NCBI RefSeq assembly: GCF_042685085.1
Contig: NZ_JBHUMM010000002.1
Location: forward strand, 1-64,000
DNA length: 64,000 bases
Direction of reading: 5' to 3'
Source: Marinicrinis sediminis
GTDB lineage: Bacteria > Bacillota > Bacilli > Paenibacillales > KCTC-33676
Below the pieces are notes generated by a model, which had not been told where the DNA came from, ran no database searches, and saw only the letters and a list, made by a program, of their open reading frames with translations. A program made the position numbers and the translations under genes. Below, piece by piece: positions 1 through 7,889 of the stretch; positions within the stretch are counted from its first letter, which is position 1; each line of letters begins with the position of its first letter.

Positions 1-51
1 CTCTTTCACCACTTGCAGTTTAAATTCTCTTGCATACTTTTGTCTTTTCAA
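1..51 (-). CDS. IS3-family transposase OrfA, N-terminal end only (cut by window edge)
   Basis: Read on the minus strand from a TTG at 49-51, the frame gives LKRQKYAREFKLQVVKE, which is the typical opening of the helix-turn-helix OrfA of IS3-family elements. A purine-rich ribosome site (AGGGGGCG) lies about 8 nt upstream. Only 17 codons are visible; the rest lies left of position 1. OrfA would bind the terminal inverted repeats, and with OrfB by frameshifting it makes the transposase. Family assignment rests on this short stretch and the IS-like terminus next to it. Confidence 0.6.
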   Translation of the reverse strand, partial: MKRQKYAREFKLQVVKE

Positions 52-125
52 ATGAAGCGCCCCCTGACTATGAATAGTATAATCATATGAACTTATATTG
101 TCCAAATACTATAGGGGGCTTAAGA
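1..125 (-). mobile_element. Left terminus of an IS3-family insertion sequence inside the skin-like element
   Basis: Upstream of the OrfA start the minus strand reads AAGCCCCCTATAG then TATTTGGACAAT, the kind of terminus seen in IS3/IS150-group elements. A CCCCCT/AGGGGG pair flanks an AT-rich promoter-like stretch with TATAAT on the plus strand at 78-83. The exact outer base is not resolved (about 118-125) because no target duplication can be seen: the other end is outside the window. Confidence 0.5.
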
Positions 126-139
126 GAAAGGGTGTTTTT

Positions 140-445
140 ATGAGAGAGGTTGAATTTAAGCTATACTTGGAACAAGACAACGCAATAACCAGTAAGAAGA
201 AGTCCGTAAGTTCCAAAGTCGGGAAGGCGTTAATCGTTGAGCGCGAGCTGAGCGTTGACCTAGACGAAATCGTAAAGGACGACGAAAAGACCTATCACTT
301 ACTTCTCGCCGTCAAGGAAAAGCTAAACGATGAATTATATCATGGCGTCTATCAAAATTCTGTCAGACGTTACTATGCTATTGTAAACGGCAAGGAGTTC
401 CCGACACTTAAACAGTTTGAGCGCAGTTACAAAAAAGCTACATAA
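140..445 (+). CDS. Hypothetical protein, 101 aa
   Basis: I do not recognise this family. The start is placed at ATG 140 because AGAAAGGG lies about 7 nt upstream; an in-frame upstream extension would begin inside the IS terminus and is unlikely. The product is small, soluble and strongly charged (Lys/Glu/Asp-rich) with no signal peptide or membrane segment. A C-terminal stretch YYAIVNGKEFPTLKQF looks like a short folded strand-helix unit. The gene faces away from the rest of the cargo and begins about 15 bp from the insertion sequence, so its native promoter may have been replaced by the IS end. Confidence 0.55.
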   Translation: MREVEFKLYLEQDNAITSKKKSVSSKVGKALIVERELSVDLDEIVKDDEKTYHLLLAVKEKLNDELYHGVYQNSVRRYYAIVNGKEFPTLKQFERSYKKAT

Positions 446-495
446 CAAAAGTACCCCCTGGAGGGATACGGTGATTTCAATTCGGTGATTTCAAT

Positions 496-795
496 TCACT
501 TCAAGCACAATCCACAACGCTTATACGGCAATTCCTTATCAACCATTTCGCGTTCCAGTTCGCTAATCTCCGTCGAACACAATTTAGGGTGTTCAGGCGT
601 AACAAGGCGCTCGCGATTTTCTGTTCGCGATTCATCCAGCGAAGCACAGTAACGAGCTGAATGAATGACGTTCTTAGTCGAAGAAGATTTCGGATTCCAC
701 GTGTTAATGTTCAATACAAATCCGTCCGGGTTTTGCTTTCGCCAATCCAAATACTGTTGTTTTTCCTCTGCTTTCGTAAAATGAATTATCGTCAT
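496..795 (-). CDS. Small Cys-rich (putative zinc-binding) protein, 99 aa
   Basis: Start ATG has GGAGAAG upstream. The chain carries His-Ser-Ala-Arg-Tyr-Cys, then KLCS, then a C-terminal CGLC. This spacing resembles small proteins and domains with one conserved His/Cys followed by Cys and a terminal CxxC, probably binding zinc. From memory such units turn up beside restriction or other accessory genes, but I cannot name the family. It is the last gene of a run of minus-strand cargo genes (2631-3143, 1750-2634, 849-1694). No membrane segment or signal peptide. Confidence 0.6.
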   Translation of the reverse strand: MTIIHFTKAEEKQQYLDWRKQNPDGFVLNINTWNPKSSSTKNVIHSARYCASLDESRTENRERLVTPEHPKLCSTEISELEREMVDKELPYKRCGLCLK

Positions 796-848
796 ATAAA
801 CTTCTCCGAAAGATAGCTAGCTTTTGTCTATCCTTGACTAGTCTCTGG

Positions 849-1694
849 CTAATCCTTTTTACTATTAAGTGAATTAAATAAGCTTTTAAGTAATTCTTCT
901 CGGCTTTTTTCCAAATACTCTTGTAATTTGAAGTGTACTAAATCTGTTCCCTGCTCAGGAGCGACAGCCTTTGCTTCGAAGCAAAGGTCGTTGATTTTAT
1001 AAACTTTTGAATCAACGGCTTCACATTTGTCGTAATTAAATATAGTTACATTTCTCCCCCTTCCATGTAACGAACTATTAAATCTAATACCATCGAATCC
1101 AAGGTTCTTAACATACTCGGCAATATACTGTGTAGGTATGTAATCCTTCCTATTTGAGTTTGAAGGTTTGGAAAAGTCTGACATAATAAAATAAAACAAA
1201 TGCTCTTCAATCCCATTGGTTTTTGAAAAACCATCGTATGTAAAGTCAGCCACCCTAAGGTTCTCGTTAACTTGTATTTTGGAAACACTGACCAAACTGT
1301 TCAAATAAGGTCTTATTTCTACAAGTGCAGTATAAGCATCCTCCGCCGTATAAAGATACTTTATAAATGCCGGATTTGCCCTGCCATCCGAAACAAAATC
1401 ATTGTTTTTGGGTACAAATGAACCCTCTGCATCATATCCATTGAACGGACTTTCGTCGTTTCTATCCGATTTAAGTTTATGATAATATCTAAAAAACGCT
1501 TCGTCCATATCAAATAATCTTGCGCGATATAATGATTGTCCAGCAGTAACTTCCTTTGTGCTTCTTTCTGTAAATGATTTTATTATTTCAATAACTCTAT
1601 GGCTTATAAAAAACCTGTTATTATAAAGCACTTCATTAGTAAAGTCTTGCCACATCTCATAAGCTTCCGTAAATTCCTTCTCGTTTATAGCCAT
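849..1694 (-). CDS. RES-domain protein (possible NAD+ phosphorylase-type toxin)
   Basis: The 281-aa product has the RES-domain signature: an Arg in SLYRAR (about residues 54-59), then GRANPAFIKYLYTA with AYTALVEIRPY giving the conserved Glu, and a C-terminal part with FDGIRFNSS containing the conserved Ser. Known RES proteins of the Xre-RES toxin-antitoxin type degrade cellular NAD+. The first 50 residues are an extra helical N-terminus. No Xre-type antitoxin is encoded next to it, so a plain toxin-antitoxin role is not proven. Start chosen at ATG 1694 after AAAGGAG. It lies in the skin-like element, downstream of the SEC-C gene. Confidence 0.8.
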   Translation of the reverse strand: MAINEKEFTEAYEMWQDFTNEVLYNNRFFISHRVIEIIKSFTERSTKEVTAGQSLYRARLFDMDEAFFRYYHKLKSDRNDESPFNGYDAEGSFVPKNNDFVSDGRANPAFIKYLYTAEDAYTALVEIRPYLNSLVSVSKIQVNENLRVADFTYDGFSKTNGIEEHLFYFIMSDFSKPSNSNRKDYIPTQYIAEYVKNLGFDGIRFNSSLHGRGRNVTIFNYDKCEAVDSKVYKINDLCFEAKAVAPEQGTDLVHFKLQEYLEKSREELLKSLFNSLNSKKD

Positions 1695-1749
1695 TTAGTT
1701 TCACTCCTTTCCTCTATTGATACGCATCTTTGTAGTTCTGACCCTGGTG

Positions 1750-2634
1750 TTATTCTAAGGTAAACTCTTCCAAAGAAATTCTATTCCCTAGTCGGAAGTG
1801 GTTATGGATACCTTTCTCGTACTTATACTGCCCACAACATTTTTTGAATTTACGTCCACTACCACATATGCAAGGGTCATTTCGCCCAGCCTTATCGTAC
1901 CCATCGTTGTATATTAGTTTCTCATACTGATTAAGTGAAAAAATACGTAGGGGGTCTTTATTATTGGCAATAAAATAATCCAATACCATAAACTTTTCTT
2001 CTTCGGAACGCGTATCATCGGCTAATTCCATGACACAGCGTTTGTTTGCGGGGTTTTTTACAAGTGCTACGGCTTGTAATTCAGCATCCTTAATGACTCC
2101 TACGGCCATTTCACCCCAATAAATCTCGCCAGGGATATGTAAGCAATCAGTATCTAACATTGATTTGTTACAAATGCTGCACCTTTTTTCTCGTACTACG
2201 GCTTCGATACTCGCAAAAACATTGTAGGGGTATAACTTCTCTAGCTCATATAAATGGTTCAGAAAACATTCAAAAAAACACTCGTTTTGTTTGTCCAAAA
2301 ACCTGTAAATTGTACTGACAGTACCAATTGTATCTTGTAATGTTATCCAGGAATCCTTATATTTTTTCTGCAATAATAACTGCCAATATCTTGAGTAATA
2401 TTTGAAAACGGAGAAGTATTTTTTCAATAAAAAAGAAGTATTTGCTGTTCTTTCGTCATTCATATTTACGGCATTTATTCTAATGATTTGACAGATTTCT
2501 ATTGCCTCATTGCAGGTCCCTATTACTACATCGTAATTAGAATCTGACAACTCTCGATGTAACTCATTTGACTTTAGTTTTAGTTGAGCATACTCAGGAT
2601 AAATGGATATTTCCACATGAAACATGGAAATCAT
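1750..2634 (-). CDS. SEC-C motif protein with additional Cys pair, 294 aa
   Basis: The C-terminus carries a complete SEC-C zinc motif, GRNDPCICGSGRKFKKCCG (about residues 253-271), as in the SecA tail where it binds zinc and partner proteins. The middle has CSIC and a later Cys/His pair (TDCLHIPG) that may form a second metal site. The N-terminal 140 residues are helical and unrecognised. ATG 2634 follows GGAGG by 8 nt and overlaps the upstream gene by 4 nt (ATGA type), so the two are translated together. Function unknown; SEC-C tails occur on many mobile-element and defence proteins. Confidence 0.75.
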   Translation of the reverse strand: MISMFHVEISIYPEYAQLKLKSNELHRELSDSNYDVVIGTCNEAIEICQIIRINAVNMNDERTANTSFLLKKYFSVFKYYSRYWQLLLQKKYKDSWITLQDTIGTVSTIYRFLDKQNECFFECFLNHLYELEKLYPYNVFASIEAVVREKRCSICNKSMLDTDCLHIPGEIYWGEMAVGVIKDAELQAVALVKNPANKRCVMELADDTRSEEEKFMVLDYFIANNKDPLRIFSLNQYEKLIYNDGYDKAGRNDPCICGSGRKFKKCCGQYKYEKGIHNHFRLGNRISLEEFTLE

Positions 2635-3143
2635 ACCTTGTCCCTCCAGAGACTATTTACGTCAATTTTCTCAAAACTGCTATTAAAATCTTTTGCTGGA
2701 CCCTTATAATATAACTGTTTACTTCTTCCTGATTCTTCATCACTTACTATTAGTTGAAAGTGAACGGTTGGTTCTTCTTTAGGTCTGCTCCTCATTCTAT
2801 CGTAAACATAGCTGCTCACAAGATTAACGACAAGGGGAAGCAGCACACTATTTAATATCGCAATCGTCGGAATCCAAACGTCATATGAATGTAGCACAAG
2901 GAATTTTTCTTCGCCTTTATTTTCAAACAGTTCTAGTTTAATCTCACTATCTTTCTTAGCCAATGTATACTTATAAAAGTTAATAGTGTCAGGTTGAAAA
3001 GCTCTTTCAACCCCTTCTTTTACATTGAAATCCGGCAATAAAATAACCTGCGCACCTTTTACGCGATTTTTGGTTTCTTCCGTAAAAACATCCAACTCCA
3101 TATATGTTTGAAAAGTTCTATTTGAGTCATGTATCTCCAACAT
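2631..3143 (-). CDS. Hypothetical one-helix membrane protein, 170 aa
   Basis: Start placed at ATG 3143, preceded by GGAGGGG about 5 nt upstream; a longer frame opening at 3185 lacks this site. The N-terminal 95 residues are strand-rich. One hydrophobic stretch, IPTIAILNSVLLPLVVNLVSS, spans the membrane about residues 93-113. A cytoplasmic-looking tail rich in Arg, Glu and Ser follows. It overlaps the SEC-C gene start by 4 nt and leads the small cargo operon. I do not recognise the family; the membrane anchor next to a RES effector gene could suggest an abortive-infection type module, but that is a guess. Confidence 0.6.
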   Translation of the reverse strand: MLEIHDSNRTFQTYMELDVFTEETKNRVKGAQVILLPDFNVKEGVERAFQPDTINFYKYTLAKKDSEIKLELFENKGEEKFLVLHSYDVWIPTIAILNSVLLPLVVNLVSSYVYDRMRSRPKEEPTVHFQLIVSDEESGRSKQLYYKGPAKDFNSSFEKIDVNSLWRDKV

Positions 3144-3213
3144 AAGTATCCCCTCCACTTTGATTTCAAGTAAAACATTCGACAAATAATTCCATCTCCC
3201 TTTTATTTAATCA

Positions 3214-3244
3214 TAAAAAATAGCGCTCAAATTTGCGAGCGCTA
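3214..3244 (-). terminator. Intrinsic terminator after the serine recombinase gene
   Basis: TAGCGCTC (3221-3228) pairs with GAGCGCTA (3237-3244). On the minus strand the hairpin is followed by a run of T (complement of 3214-3220). The stem overlaps the recombinase stop codon, so it ends the recombinase transcript and insulates the cargo genes. Confidence 0.75.
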
Positions 3245-4759
3245 CAGTCTAATGAACTCCACTTTACCACTATCATAAATCCTTATCTCTCGAAACACCT
3301 TGCGAAGATACTCCTGCTTGCGTTCAATCGTAAGCAGTTGCGGTGATTCCTCAGTTAAATACTGCTGTATCGTTTCATTAAGAATCTCCTCGTTGGCTTC
3401 CTCGTGCTGTTGCGATTCCAGAAGCGCTATGATTTCGTCTTTCTGCTTCAACAAGTTTTCCTCATTCGCCTTTAAGTCTTTTAATTGTTCCCGAATGTCG
3501 TCCTCGTCAACAACGTCTATGTTGTTCGTCAGGAACTTAATTAACCGTTGACGCGCCACCTTAATGCGTTCCAGCTCAGCTGTAATCCGTTCCACTTCGT
3601 TCTGCTCATACGAAGCCTTATCGTTCTCCTCAGTCGTAGCCGCGGCTTCTGCGGCTGCTTCCCCGCGCGTTACCATTAGATTTACGAACGTTTCCCAAAC
3701 GAAGTTATCTAACTCCTCACACTTGATTCGCTTGCCACAGCCACGTTTTCTAGCGCCCGCTGTATTCTTAACGTCGGTATACTCCATGACGTATTTGCCC
3801 CAATTCTTGCTCTGTCGGCCTGGCATCGTATTACCGCAATCTCCACAGCGTACCAGACCGCTTAGCAGATATTCACGCTTGGGGCTGCCCGCCCAGCGCC
3901 TGCGTGATTCCTTCAACAGCTTTTGCGCGTAGTGGAATTTTTCGCGCTCAATAATCGCCGGACATGGTACTGGAATCCATTCTTCTCGTGGACGCAGCTT
4001 CATCGAAACCTTTTCATTGTTTTCTCGGTATTTGTTACCGAGCATTCCTTCGGTATTCCACTTGTTATGATAGAAGACGCCAGTATACGTTTCGTTCATA
4101 AGAATCTGACGAACGGTTTGCCGATGCCAAACTCCACCACGCTTTGTAGGAACTCCAATATCGCTTAGATAATGTGCTATGCCGTTAATACCTTTAACTC
4201 TTCCCTTAGGGTCTGTAAACAGGTCGTAAATAATCTGGACGATTCGCGCTTCGGGTTGATAGATTTCTAGTTCTTCTGTATCTCGATTGAATATGTAGCC
4301 ATATACTTTCACGTCTTTAACGACCTTCCCTTGTTTGGCTTTTTCTCGGCGACCGCGCGACATCCTTTCGTTAATCTTGGCTTTCTCAAACTCAGCGATT
4401 GCTCCGCGCATTTGATAAAACAACATGCCTTCAGGTGTTTTTTGGTAATCGCCATTTACGAAGATTAGTTCAGCATATTTTTCGATTTCTTCCGACACTA
4501 GAAGCTGATTCATTAACTTACGTGACAGACGGTCGGGGTCATAAATAATAACCTTATCTATTAAGCCTTCCCGAATGTCATTCCGCAGTTTCGATAATGC
4601 AGGGCGTTCCAGAAATTCACCAGAATAGCCTTCGTCAACATATTCGATAACGTTGCTTCCGCTCTCTGCCTTATCACGACATTGGCGAACTTGGTCTTTT
4701 AATGAATACCCGCTTTTAGCTTGTTCTTCCGTCGATACCCTTGCGTAAATTGCTATCAT
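3242..4759 (-). CDS. Large serine recombinase of the sigK intervening element (SpoIVCA-like)
   Basis: The 505-aa protein opens with IAIYARVSTEEQ, the resolvase catalytic block with the nucleophilic Ser near residue 9, and continues with QVRQCRD, the DPDRLSR block and an E-helix (FEKAKINERM). A recombinase DNA-binding domain (about 150-260) is followed by a zinc ribbon (CGDCG...CGKRIKC, about 305-345) and a coiled coil (about 375-450). Length and order match large serine integrases. It lies about 275 bp from the junction with sigK, as spoIVCA does in Bacillus subtilis skin, so it most probably excises the element in the mother cell. No break in the frame is seen. Confidence 0.9.
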   Translation of the reverse strand: MIAIYARVSTEEQAKSGYSLKDQVRQCRDKAESGSNVIEYVDEGYSGEFLERPALSKLRNDIREGLIDKVIIYDPDRLSRKLMNQLLVSEEIEKYAELIFVNGDYQKTPEGMLFYQMRGAIAEFEKAKINERMSRGRREKAKQGKVVKDVKVYGYIFNRDTEELEIYQPEARIVQIIYDLFTDPKGRVKGINGIAHYLSDIGVPTKRGGVWHRQTVRQILMNETYTGVFYHNKWNTEGMLGNKYRENNEKVSMKLRPREEWIPVPCPAIIEREKFHYAQKLLKESRRRWAGSPKREYLLSGLVRCGDCGNTMPGRQSKNWGKYVMEYTDVKNTAGARKRGCGKRIKCEELDNFVWETFVNLMVTRGEAAAEAAATTEENDKASYEQNEVERITAELERIKVARQRLIKFLTNNIDVVDEDDIREQLKDLKANEENLLKQKDEIIALLESQQHEEANEEILNETIQQYLTEESPQLLTIERKQEYLRKVFREIRIYDSGKVEFIRL

Positions 4760-4895
4760 TTTTTATCCTTTTCTCCTTTCTGACTAAGTCCCTTATTGCG
4801 TTGTAGCAATCGGCTAGGGGTTTGTCGGTCGAATCGGATTCGATGATAGCAGCGTACAGTTTTGAAGTAACGACGCCCTTATCCTTTCTGCTCAT
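4716..4895 (-). CDS. Small hypothetical protein overlapping the recombinase start, 59 aa
   Basis: ATG 4895 is preceded by AAGGGGGCG. The frame overlaps the first 44 nt of the recombinase gene, suggesting translational coupling. The product is short, charged and helical (SRKDKGVVTSKLYAAIIES at its start) with a basic tail. I do not recognise it. Its position next to a large serine recombinase would suit a recombination directionality factor or a regulator, but there is no motif evidence for that. Confidence 0.45.
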   Translation of the reverse strand: MSRKDKGVVTSKLYAAIIESDSTDKPLADCYNAIRDLVRKEKRIKNDSNLRKGIDGRTS

Positions 4896-5371
4896 ACAAA
4901 ACGCCCCCTTAAACCTTGTCCATGTTGGTTGCGTTTCGTGATGTCGCAAGGTAGGGGGCGTTTGTGACGCTGTATGAAGTTTTTAGCCTTTTGATTTTTC
5001 CATTTTCTTCCGCGACCGATTGACCTTACAATCTCATTCTCAATACATCTTGCAGCAAACGTGGCCAGCTTCGTTCCCTTGTCAGGCTGAAAGCTCTCGA
5101 TCGCCTTAATCAGGCCAATGGTTCCAATCGAAATCAAATCTTCCGTATCTTCGCCTGTATTATCGAATTTCTTGACAATATGCGCCACAAGCCGCAAATT
5201 GTGCTCAATCAGGACGTTCCGGGAATAGGCATCTCCTTCTGCCATTCGCTTCAAGTGCTTCATCTCGTCCGCTTCCTTCAGCGGCTGTGGAAAAACGTTG
5301 TTCTTCACATAAGACACAAGCAGCATAAATTCCTTCGTAAACCAGGCGATTGCAGACAAAAAACTAGGCAC
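4892..5371 (-). CDS. sigK: RNA polymerase sigma-K factor, N-terminal half, interrupted by a skin-like element
   Basis: Residues up to Glu-Asn-Glu-Ile (codon ending near 5030) follow sigma-K closely: hydrophobic pro-sequence (AIAWFTKEFMLL), SYVKNNVFPQPL, IEHNLRLVAHIVKKF, EDLISIGTIGLIKAIE and KLATFAARCIENEI, that is regions 1.2 to 2.x of a sigma-70 factor. The remaining 45 codons (VRSIGRG...) are unrelated read-through into the element. GTG 5371 is chosen because AGGAGG (5380-5385) lies 8 nt upstream; a GTG three codons earlier abuts the site. The factor drives late mother-cell sporulation genes after pro-peptide removal. As it stands it lacks regions 3 and 4, so function requires excision of the element. 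Confidence 0.88.
   Translation of the reverse strand: MPSFLSAIAWFTKEFMLLVSYVKNNVFPQPLKEADEMKHLKRMAEGDAYSRNVLIEHNLRLVAHIVKKFDNTGEDTEDLISIGTIGLIKAIESFQPDKGTKLATFAARCIENEIVRSIGRGRKWKNQKAKNFIQRHKRPLPCDITKRNQHGQGLRGRFV
4898..4963. repeat. Imperfect inverted repeat in the leader of the recombinase unit
   Basis: AAACGCCCCCTTAAACCTTG (4898-4917) is complementary to CAAGGTAGGGGGCGTTT (4947-4963) apart from three extra bases. On the minus strand it forms a long hairpin in front of the 59-aa gene, and its right arm contains that gene's ribosome site. It may regulate translation or be a recombinase or regulator binding site. No T run follows, so it is not a simple terminator. Confidence 0.5.
5034..5038 (-). 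other. Putative recombination core (AATGA) of the sigK intervening element
   Basis: On the minus strand the sigK frame reads through AATGAGATTG, encoding Asn-Glu-Ile, and sigma-K similarity ends right there. The crossover in B. subtilis skin is, from memory, a 5-bp AATGA repeat at the same codons. This is the best candidate for the crossover here. A matching AATGA in front of the C-terminal sigK half left of the window would confirm it. Confidence 0.55.
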
Positions 5372-5463
5372 AGATGACACCTCCTGATGGATTCAATGAA
5401 CTCCGGCCTTGCGTTACCAACGGTTCCGTAACGTCATCACACGATAATCCTGTGCGGTAGTTC

Positions 5464-5491
5464 ATTGTATGTGGGCGGAAGCCTATCTGTG
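5464..5491 (-). promoter_or_regulatory. Putative sigma-E/sigma-K type promoter of sigK
   Basis: On the minus strand CATACAAT (complement of 5464-5471) matches the -10 element of sporulation sigma-E promoters, with CAGATAGG as a possible -35 about 13 nt upstream. It lies about 90 bp before the sigK start. Mother-cell control of sigK is known in Bacillus; the site here is seen by eye only. Confidence 0.45.
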
Positions 5492-5559
5492 CCTGTACGG
5501 AGAAAATATCAGGTCACTTTATCGATGAATGGGTGCATACAGAACAGGCATGCAGAACA

Positions 5560-7590
5560 TCATCGGCCTGTTTTCATATGGGAGTGTGGCTGCAAATGAG
5601 GCAGCACATCTTCTACGTATGCTCTTAAAATCTCACCCACGCTCCAGGCCTGGGAGTAGCAGCCTCTGCTCACCGAACTGAAATCCCCATCGAAAATTTC
5701 GGCAATGCCGTTGATGCAGCCATCTCTCAGATGATCCTCGAACACGGCACACATTTCGCGGGCCGTCTGAACCGCTTCCTCCGCATAATCATGCACCTTG
5801 CAGTAAGCCGTGATGAATCCGCCTAGCGGGAATGCCCAGGTCGTACCCATATGATACGCGGCATCCCGATCCATCAGTTCACCCAAGTAGATCGGCTTGT
5901 ATGCCTCATCCATAAAGGAAAGAGAACGAAGTCCGTACGTCGCGTACAAGTGCTTGTATACGGCTTGCACCACCTGCTTTTCCTTTTCTCTCGGCAGCAT
6001 CGTATGCGGCAAGGACACGGCCCAGATTTGATTCGGACGGATTTTCCCGTCGTTCTCATCGATGACATCGTACAAACACTGGGTCTCCGTATTCCAGAAC
6101 TTTTCATTGAACGATTGATGAACACGCGCAGCCAGATCTCGGTATTCGCCTGAATCCTCGCCAAACCGTTCCGCAAGTCCGGCCATCACACACAGGGCAT
6201 TGTACCAGAGCGCACTAATTTCGACCGGCTTGCCATGCCGAGGCGTAACGACCCAATCGTCTACCCGCACATCCATCCATGTCACCTGATCGAGGCCATC
6301 TCCAGCCATGATGAGGCCATCCTCATCCATTTGAATGGAAAAGGCCGTTCCTTCCCTGTAAGCACGTATAATTTTCTTCAGCGTCGGATAAATCCGTTCA
6401 CGTATAAACGCATAGTCTTCCTCTGCTCCCGTATAGGCGAGGTATTGATCCACCGAATGGAAATACCACATGGACGCATCAACCGTATTGTACAACGGCT
6501 CTGTGTTCGCATCCGGGAACATGTTCGGGATCAGTCCGTTTTGCTCATATTTGGAAAACGACTCCAGAATCTCGCGCGCTTCTGCAAAACGTTTGGTAGC
6601 CAGGGTCAGCCCCTGGAAGGCAATCATCGTATCACGACCCCAATCGGTAAACCACGGGAAACCGGCCAGGATCGTCTTGAGACCGGTAGACTGACGATCC
6701 ACAATGAAAGGATCGGCTGCTGCCACCAAATGACGGGCAAACACATCCTCATAGCCGGCCTGTTCCACCAGCTCCCGCATCCGCTTCTGGTAAGCCCTGG
6801 CGATGTCAAATCCGTTCACTTCCGGCAAAGTCTCGGTCGTACAGACGAAGTAGAAGGTGGCATGTTCGTTTGGAGCCAGCTCGATTCGAATGTCATACGG
6901 CGTAAAATGGCTGTCCGTCCCCTTGAACCCTGTGCGATTGTCAAAGCGGTAGGAATGTTCCTCTTCATATAATGCGTCCTCGCCCTGCTCAGCCCGGCTT
7001 ACGAACGTCCCGTGAGACGCAAAAAATTGAATGTTCATGTCTTTGTTTTGATGGGGAACCAGCTCCAGCAAGCGATCCTGCTGACGGAGATCAAATTGCA
7101 GATCTGACCGACTCGAATGCTCACCAGCCGAACGATAATTAAACAGCGGCACGACATTCAGGCTGCTTGCCTCTTGCCCATTTTGGATGTCATAACAAAC
7201 CACCGCAGTGTTATGCCCGTAGTCGAGGGCAATGGTTTTGTGAATCCGGATGTCCTCCACCTGGTAGTGATAGGTGGGAATATGAGCGAATGTGAATCGC
7301 TGCAAATAATGCTGGCCATGCTTGCTGGGCTTGTTCGCATATTCCTGGGAAGTCAGATCATAGGCTCTGTCCCCGATGGTAATTTGCTCCTGGGTACGGG
7401 TGAAGACGAGATAGCGCTTGACTGGAGCCACTTCTGCCGCTGTCAGGTAACCGTGATACAGTCGATATCCCCCGCCGATGATCGAATGGTTGGCATAACC
7501 GCCCAGTCCATTCCCGAGCAGCCATTCCCGTTCGTTGCCTTCCTCGATAGACTTCCAGTCTCCTCTTCCAAATGCATATACCTGTTCCAT
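5560..7590 (-). CDS. Amylo-alpha-1,6-glucosidase / glycogen debranching-type enzyme (GH133-like)
   Basis: The 676-aa product has the two-part layout of prokaryotic debranching enzymes: an N-terminal beta-rich domain (ERE-WLLGNGLGGYA, about residues 20-36, to about residue 280) and a C-terminal (alpha/alpha)6 domain opening with AGFPWFTDWGRDTMIAFQG (about 308-326), with a later GDGLDQVTWMDVR block carrying acidic residues. It should hydrolyse alpha-1,6 branches of glycogen or related glucans in the cytoplasm. No signal peptide. Start ATG 7590 follows AAGGGAG. It stands alone; a cre-like palindrome lies 60-85 bp upstream. The substrate in the cell could also be other alpha-glucans. Confidence 0.85.
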   Translation of the reverse strand: MEQVYAFGRGDWKSIEEGNEREWLLGNGLGGYANHSIIGGGYRLYHGYLTAAEVAPVKRYLVFTRTQEQITIGDRAYDLTSQEYANKPSKHGQHYLQRFTFAHIPTYHYQVEDIRIHKTIALDYGHNTAVVCYDIQNGQEASSLNVVPLFNYRSAGEHSSRSDLQFDLRQQDRLLELVPHQNKDMNIQFFASHGTFVSRAEQGEDALYEEEHSYRFDNRTGFKGTDSHFTPYDIRIELAPNEHATFYFVCTTETLPEVNGFDIARAYQKRMRELVEQAGYEDVFARHLVAAADPFIVDRQSTGLKTILAGFPWFTDWGRDTMIAFQGLTLATKRFAEAREILESFSKYEQNGLIPNMFPDANTEPLYNTVDASMWYFHSVDQYLAYTGAEEDYAFIRERIYPTLKKIIRAYREGTAFSIQMDEDGLIMAGDGLDQVTWMDVRVDDWVVTPRHGKPVEISALWYNALCVMAGLAERFGEDSGEYRDLAARVHQSFNEKFWNTETQCLYDVIDENDGKIRPNQIWAVSLPHTMLPREKEKQVVQAVYKHLYATYGLRSLSFMDEAYKPIYLGELMDRDAAYHMGTTWAFPLGGFITAYCKVHDYAEEAVQTAREMCAVFEDHLRDGCINGIAEIFDGDFSSVSRGCYSQAWSVGEILRAYVEDVLPHLQPHSHMKTGR

Positions 7591-7651
7591 GTTCCTTCTC
7601 CCTTCTCATTATGTATGGATGACGTTGTGGAGGCGTTTATGTGGTGATATT

Positions 7652-7675
7652 CAAGATGGTAACGTTTGCATCTTG
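7652..7675. promoter_or_regulatory. cre-like / LacI-type operator upstream of the debranching enzyme gene
   Basis: CAAGATG (7652-7658) and CATCTTG (7669-7675) form a palindrome around GTAACGTTTG. The core ATGGTAACGTTTGCAT (7656-7671) matches the catabolite-responsive element consensus at all but two positions. It lies 62-85 bp before the start codon. Carbon catabolite control of a glucan-degrading enzyme would be sensible; a local LacI-family regulator is the alternative. Confidence 0.4.
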
Positions 7676-7763
7676 CTATGTATGTGACTCATCTCACCGT
7701 TCATGATTTGTGTTCCTTTTAGGATGTGTGCCCATTGTAAACTTCCAGATGATGGCATGTCAA

Positions 7764-7798
7764 TGAGAAAAGGAGCCTGTCACGTTCTCCAGGCTCCT
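7764..7798 (-). terminator. Intrinsic terminator of the uronate/gluconate operon
   Basis: AGGAGCCTG (7771-7779) pairs with CAGGCTCCT (7790-7798). On the minus strand a T-rich run (complement of 7764-7770) follows. It lies about 90 bp after the uxaC stop. Confidence 0.85.
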
Positions 7799-7889
7799 CT
7801 AGCTCTTGCAGGCGGTTTTGCAGTTGTTTTTATCTCTGCTTGGTCCACATCCTGATCAGGGTCAGGAACATATTAATCTATCTGCAGGG

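Larger units (their letters stand above)
1..5038. mobile_element. Skin-like sigK intervening element, right-hand part
   Basis: The element starts where sigK loses similarity (about 5034-5038) and runs past the left edge. It holds a serine recombinase near the junction and cargo genes of unknown or toxin-like type. Known skin elements interrupt the same gene and are excised in the mother cell to rebuild sigK. The full size and left junction cannot be seen. Confidence 0.8.

Noticed and set aside
98..139. Upstream start for the first plus-strand gene
   Set aside because: These codons lie in the IS terminus; ATG 140 has a ribosome site.
4716..4949. Longer version of the small gene before the recombinase
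   Set aside because: The extra 18 codons run through the inverted repeat; the ribosome site is in front of ATG 4895.
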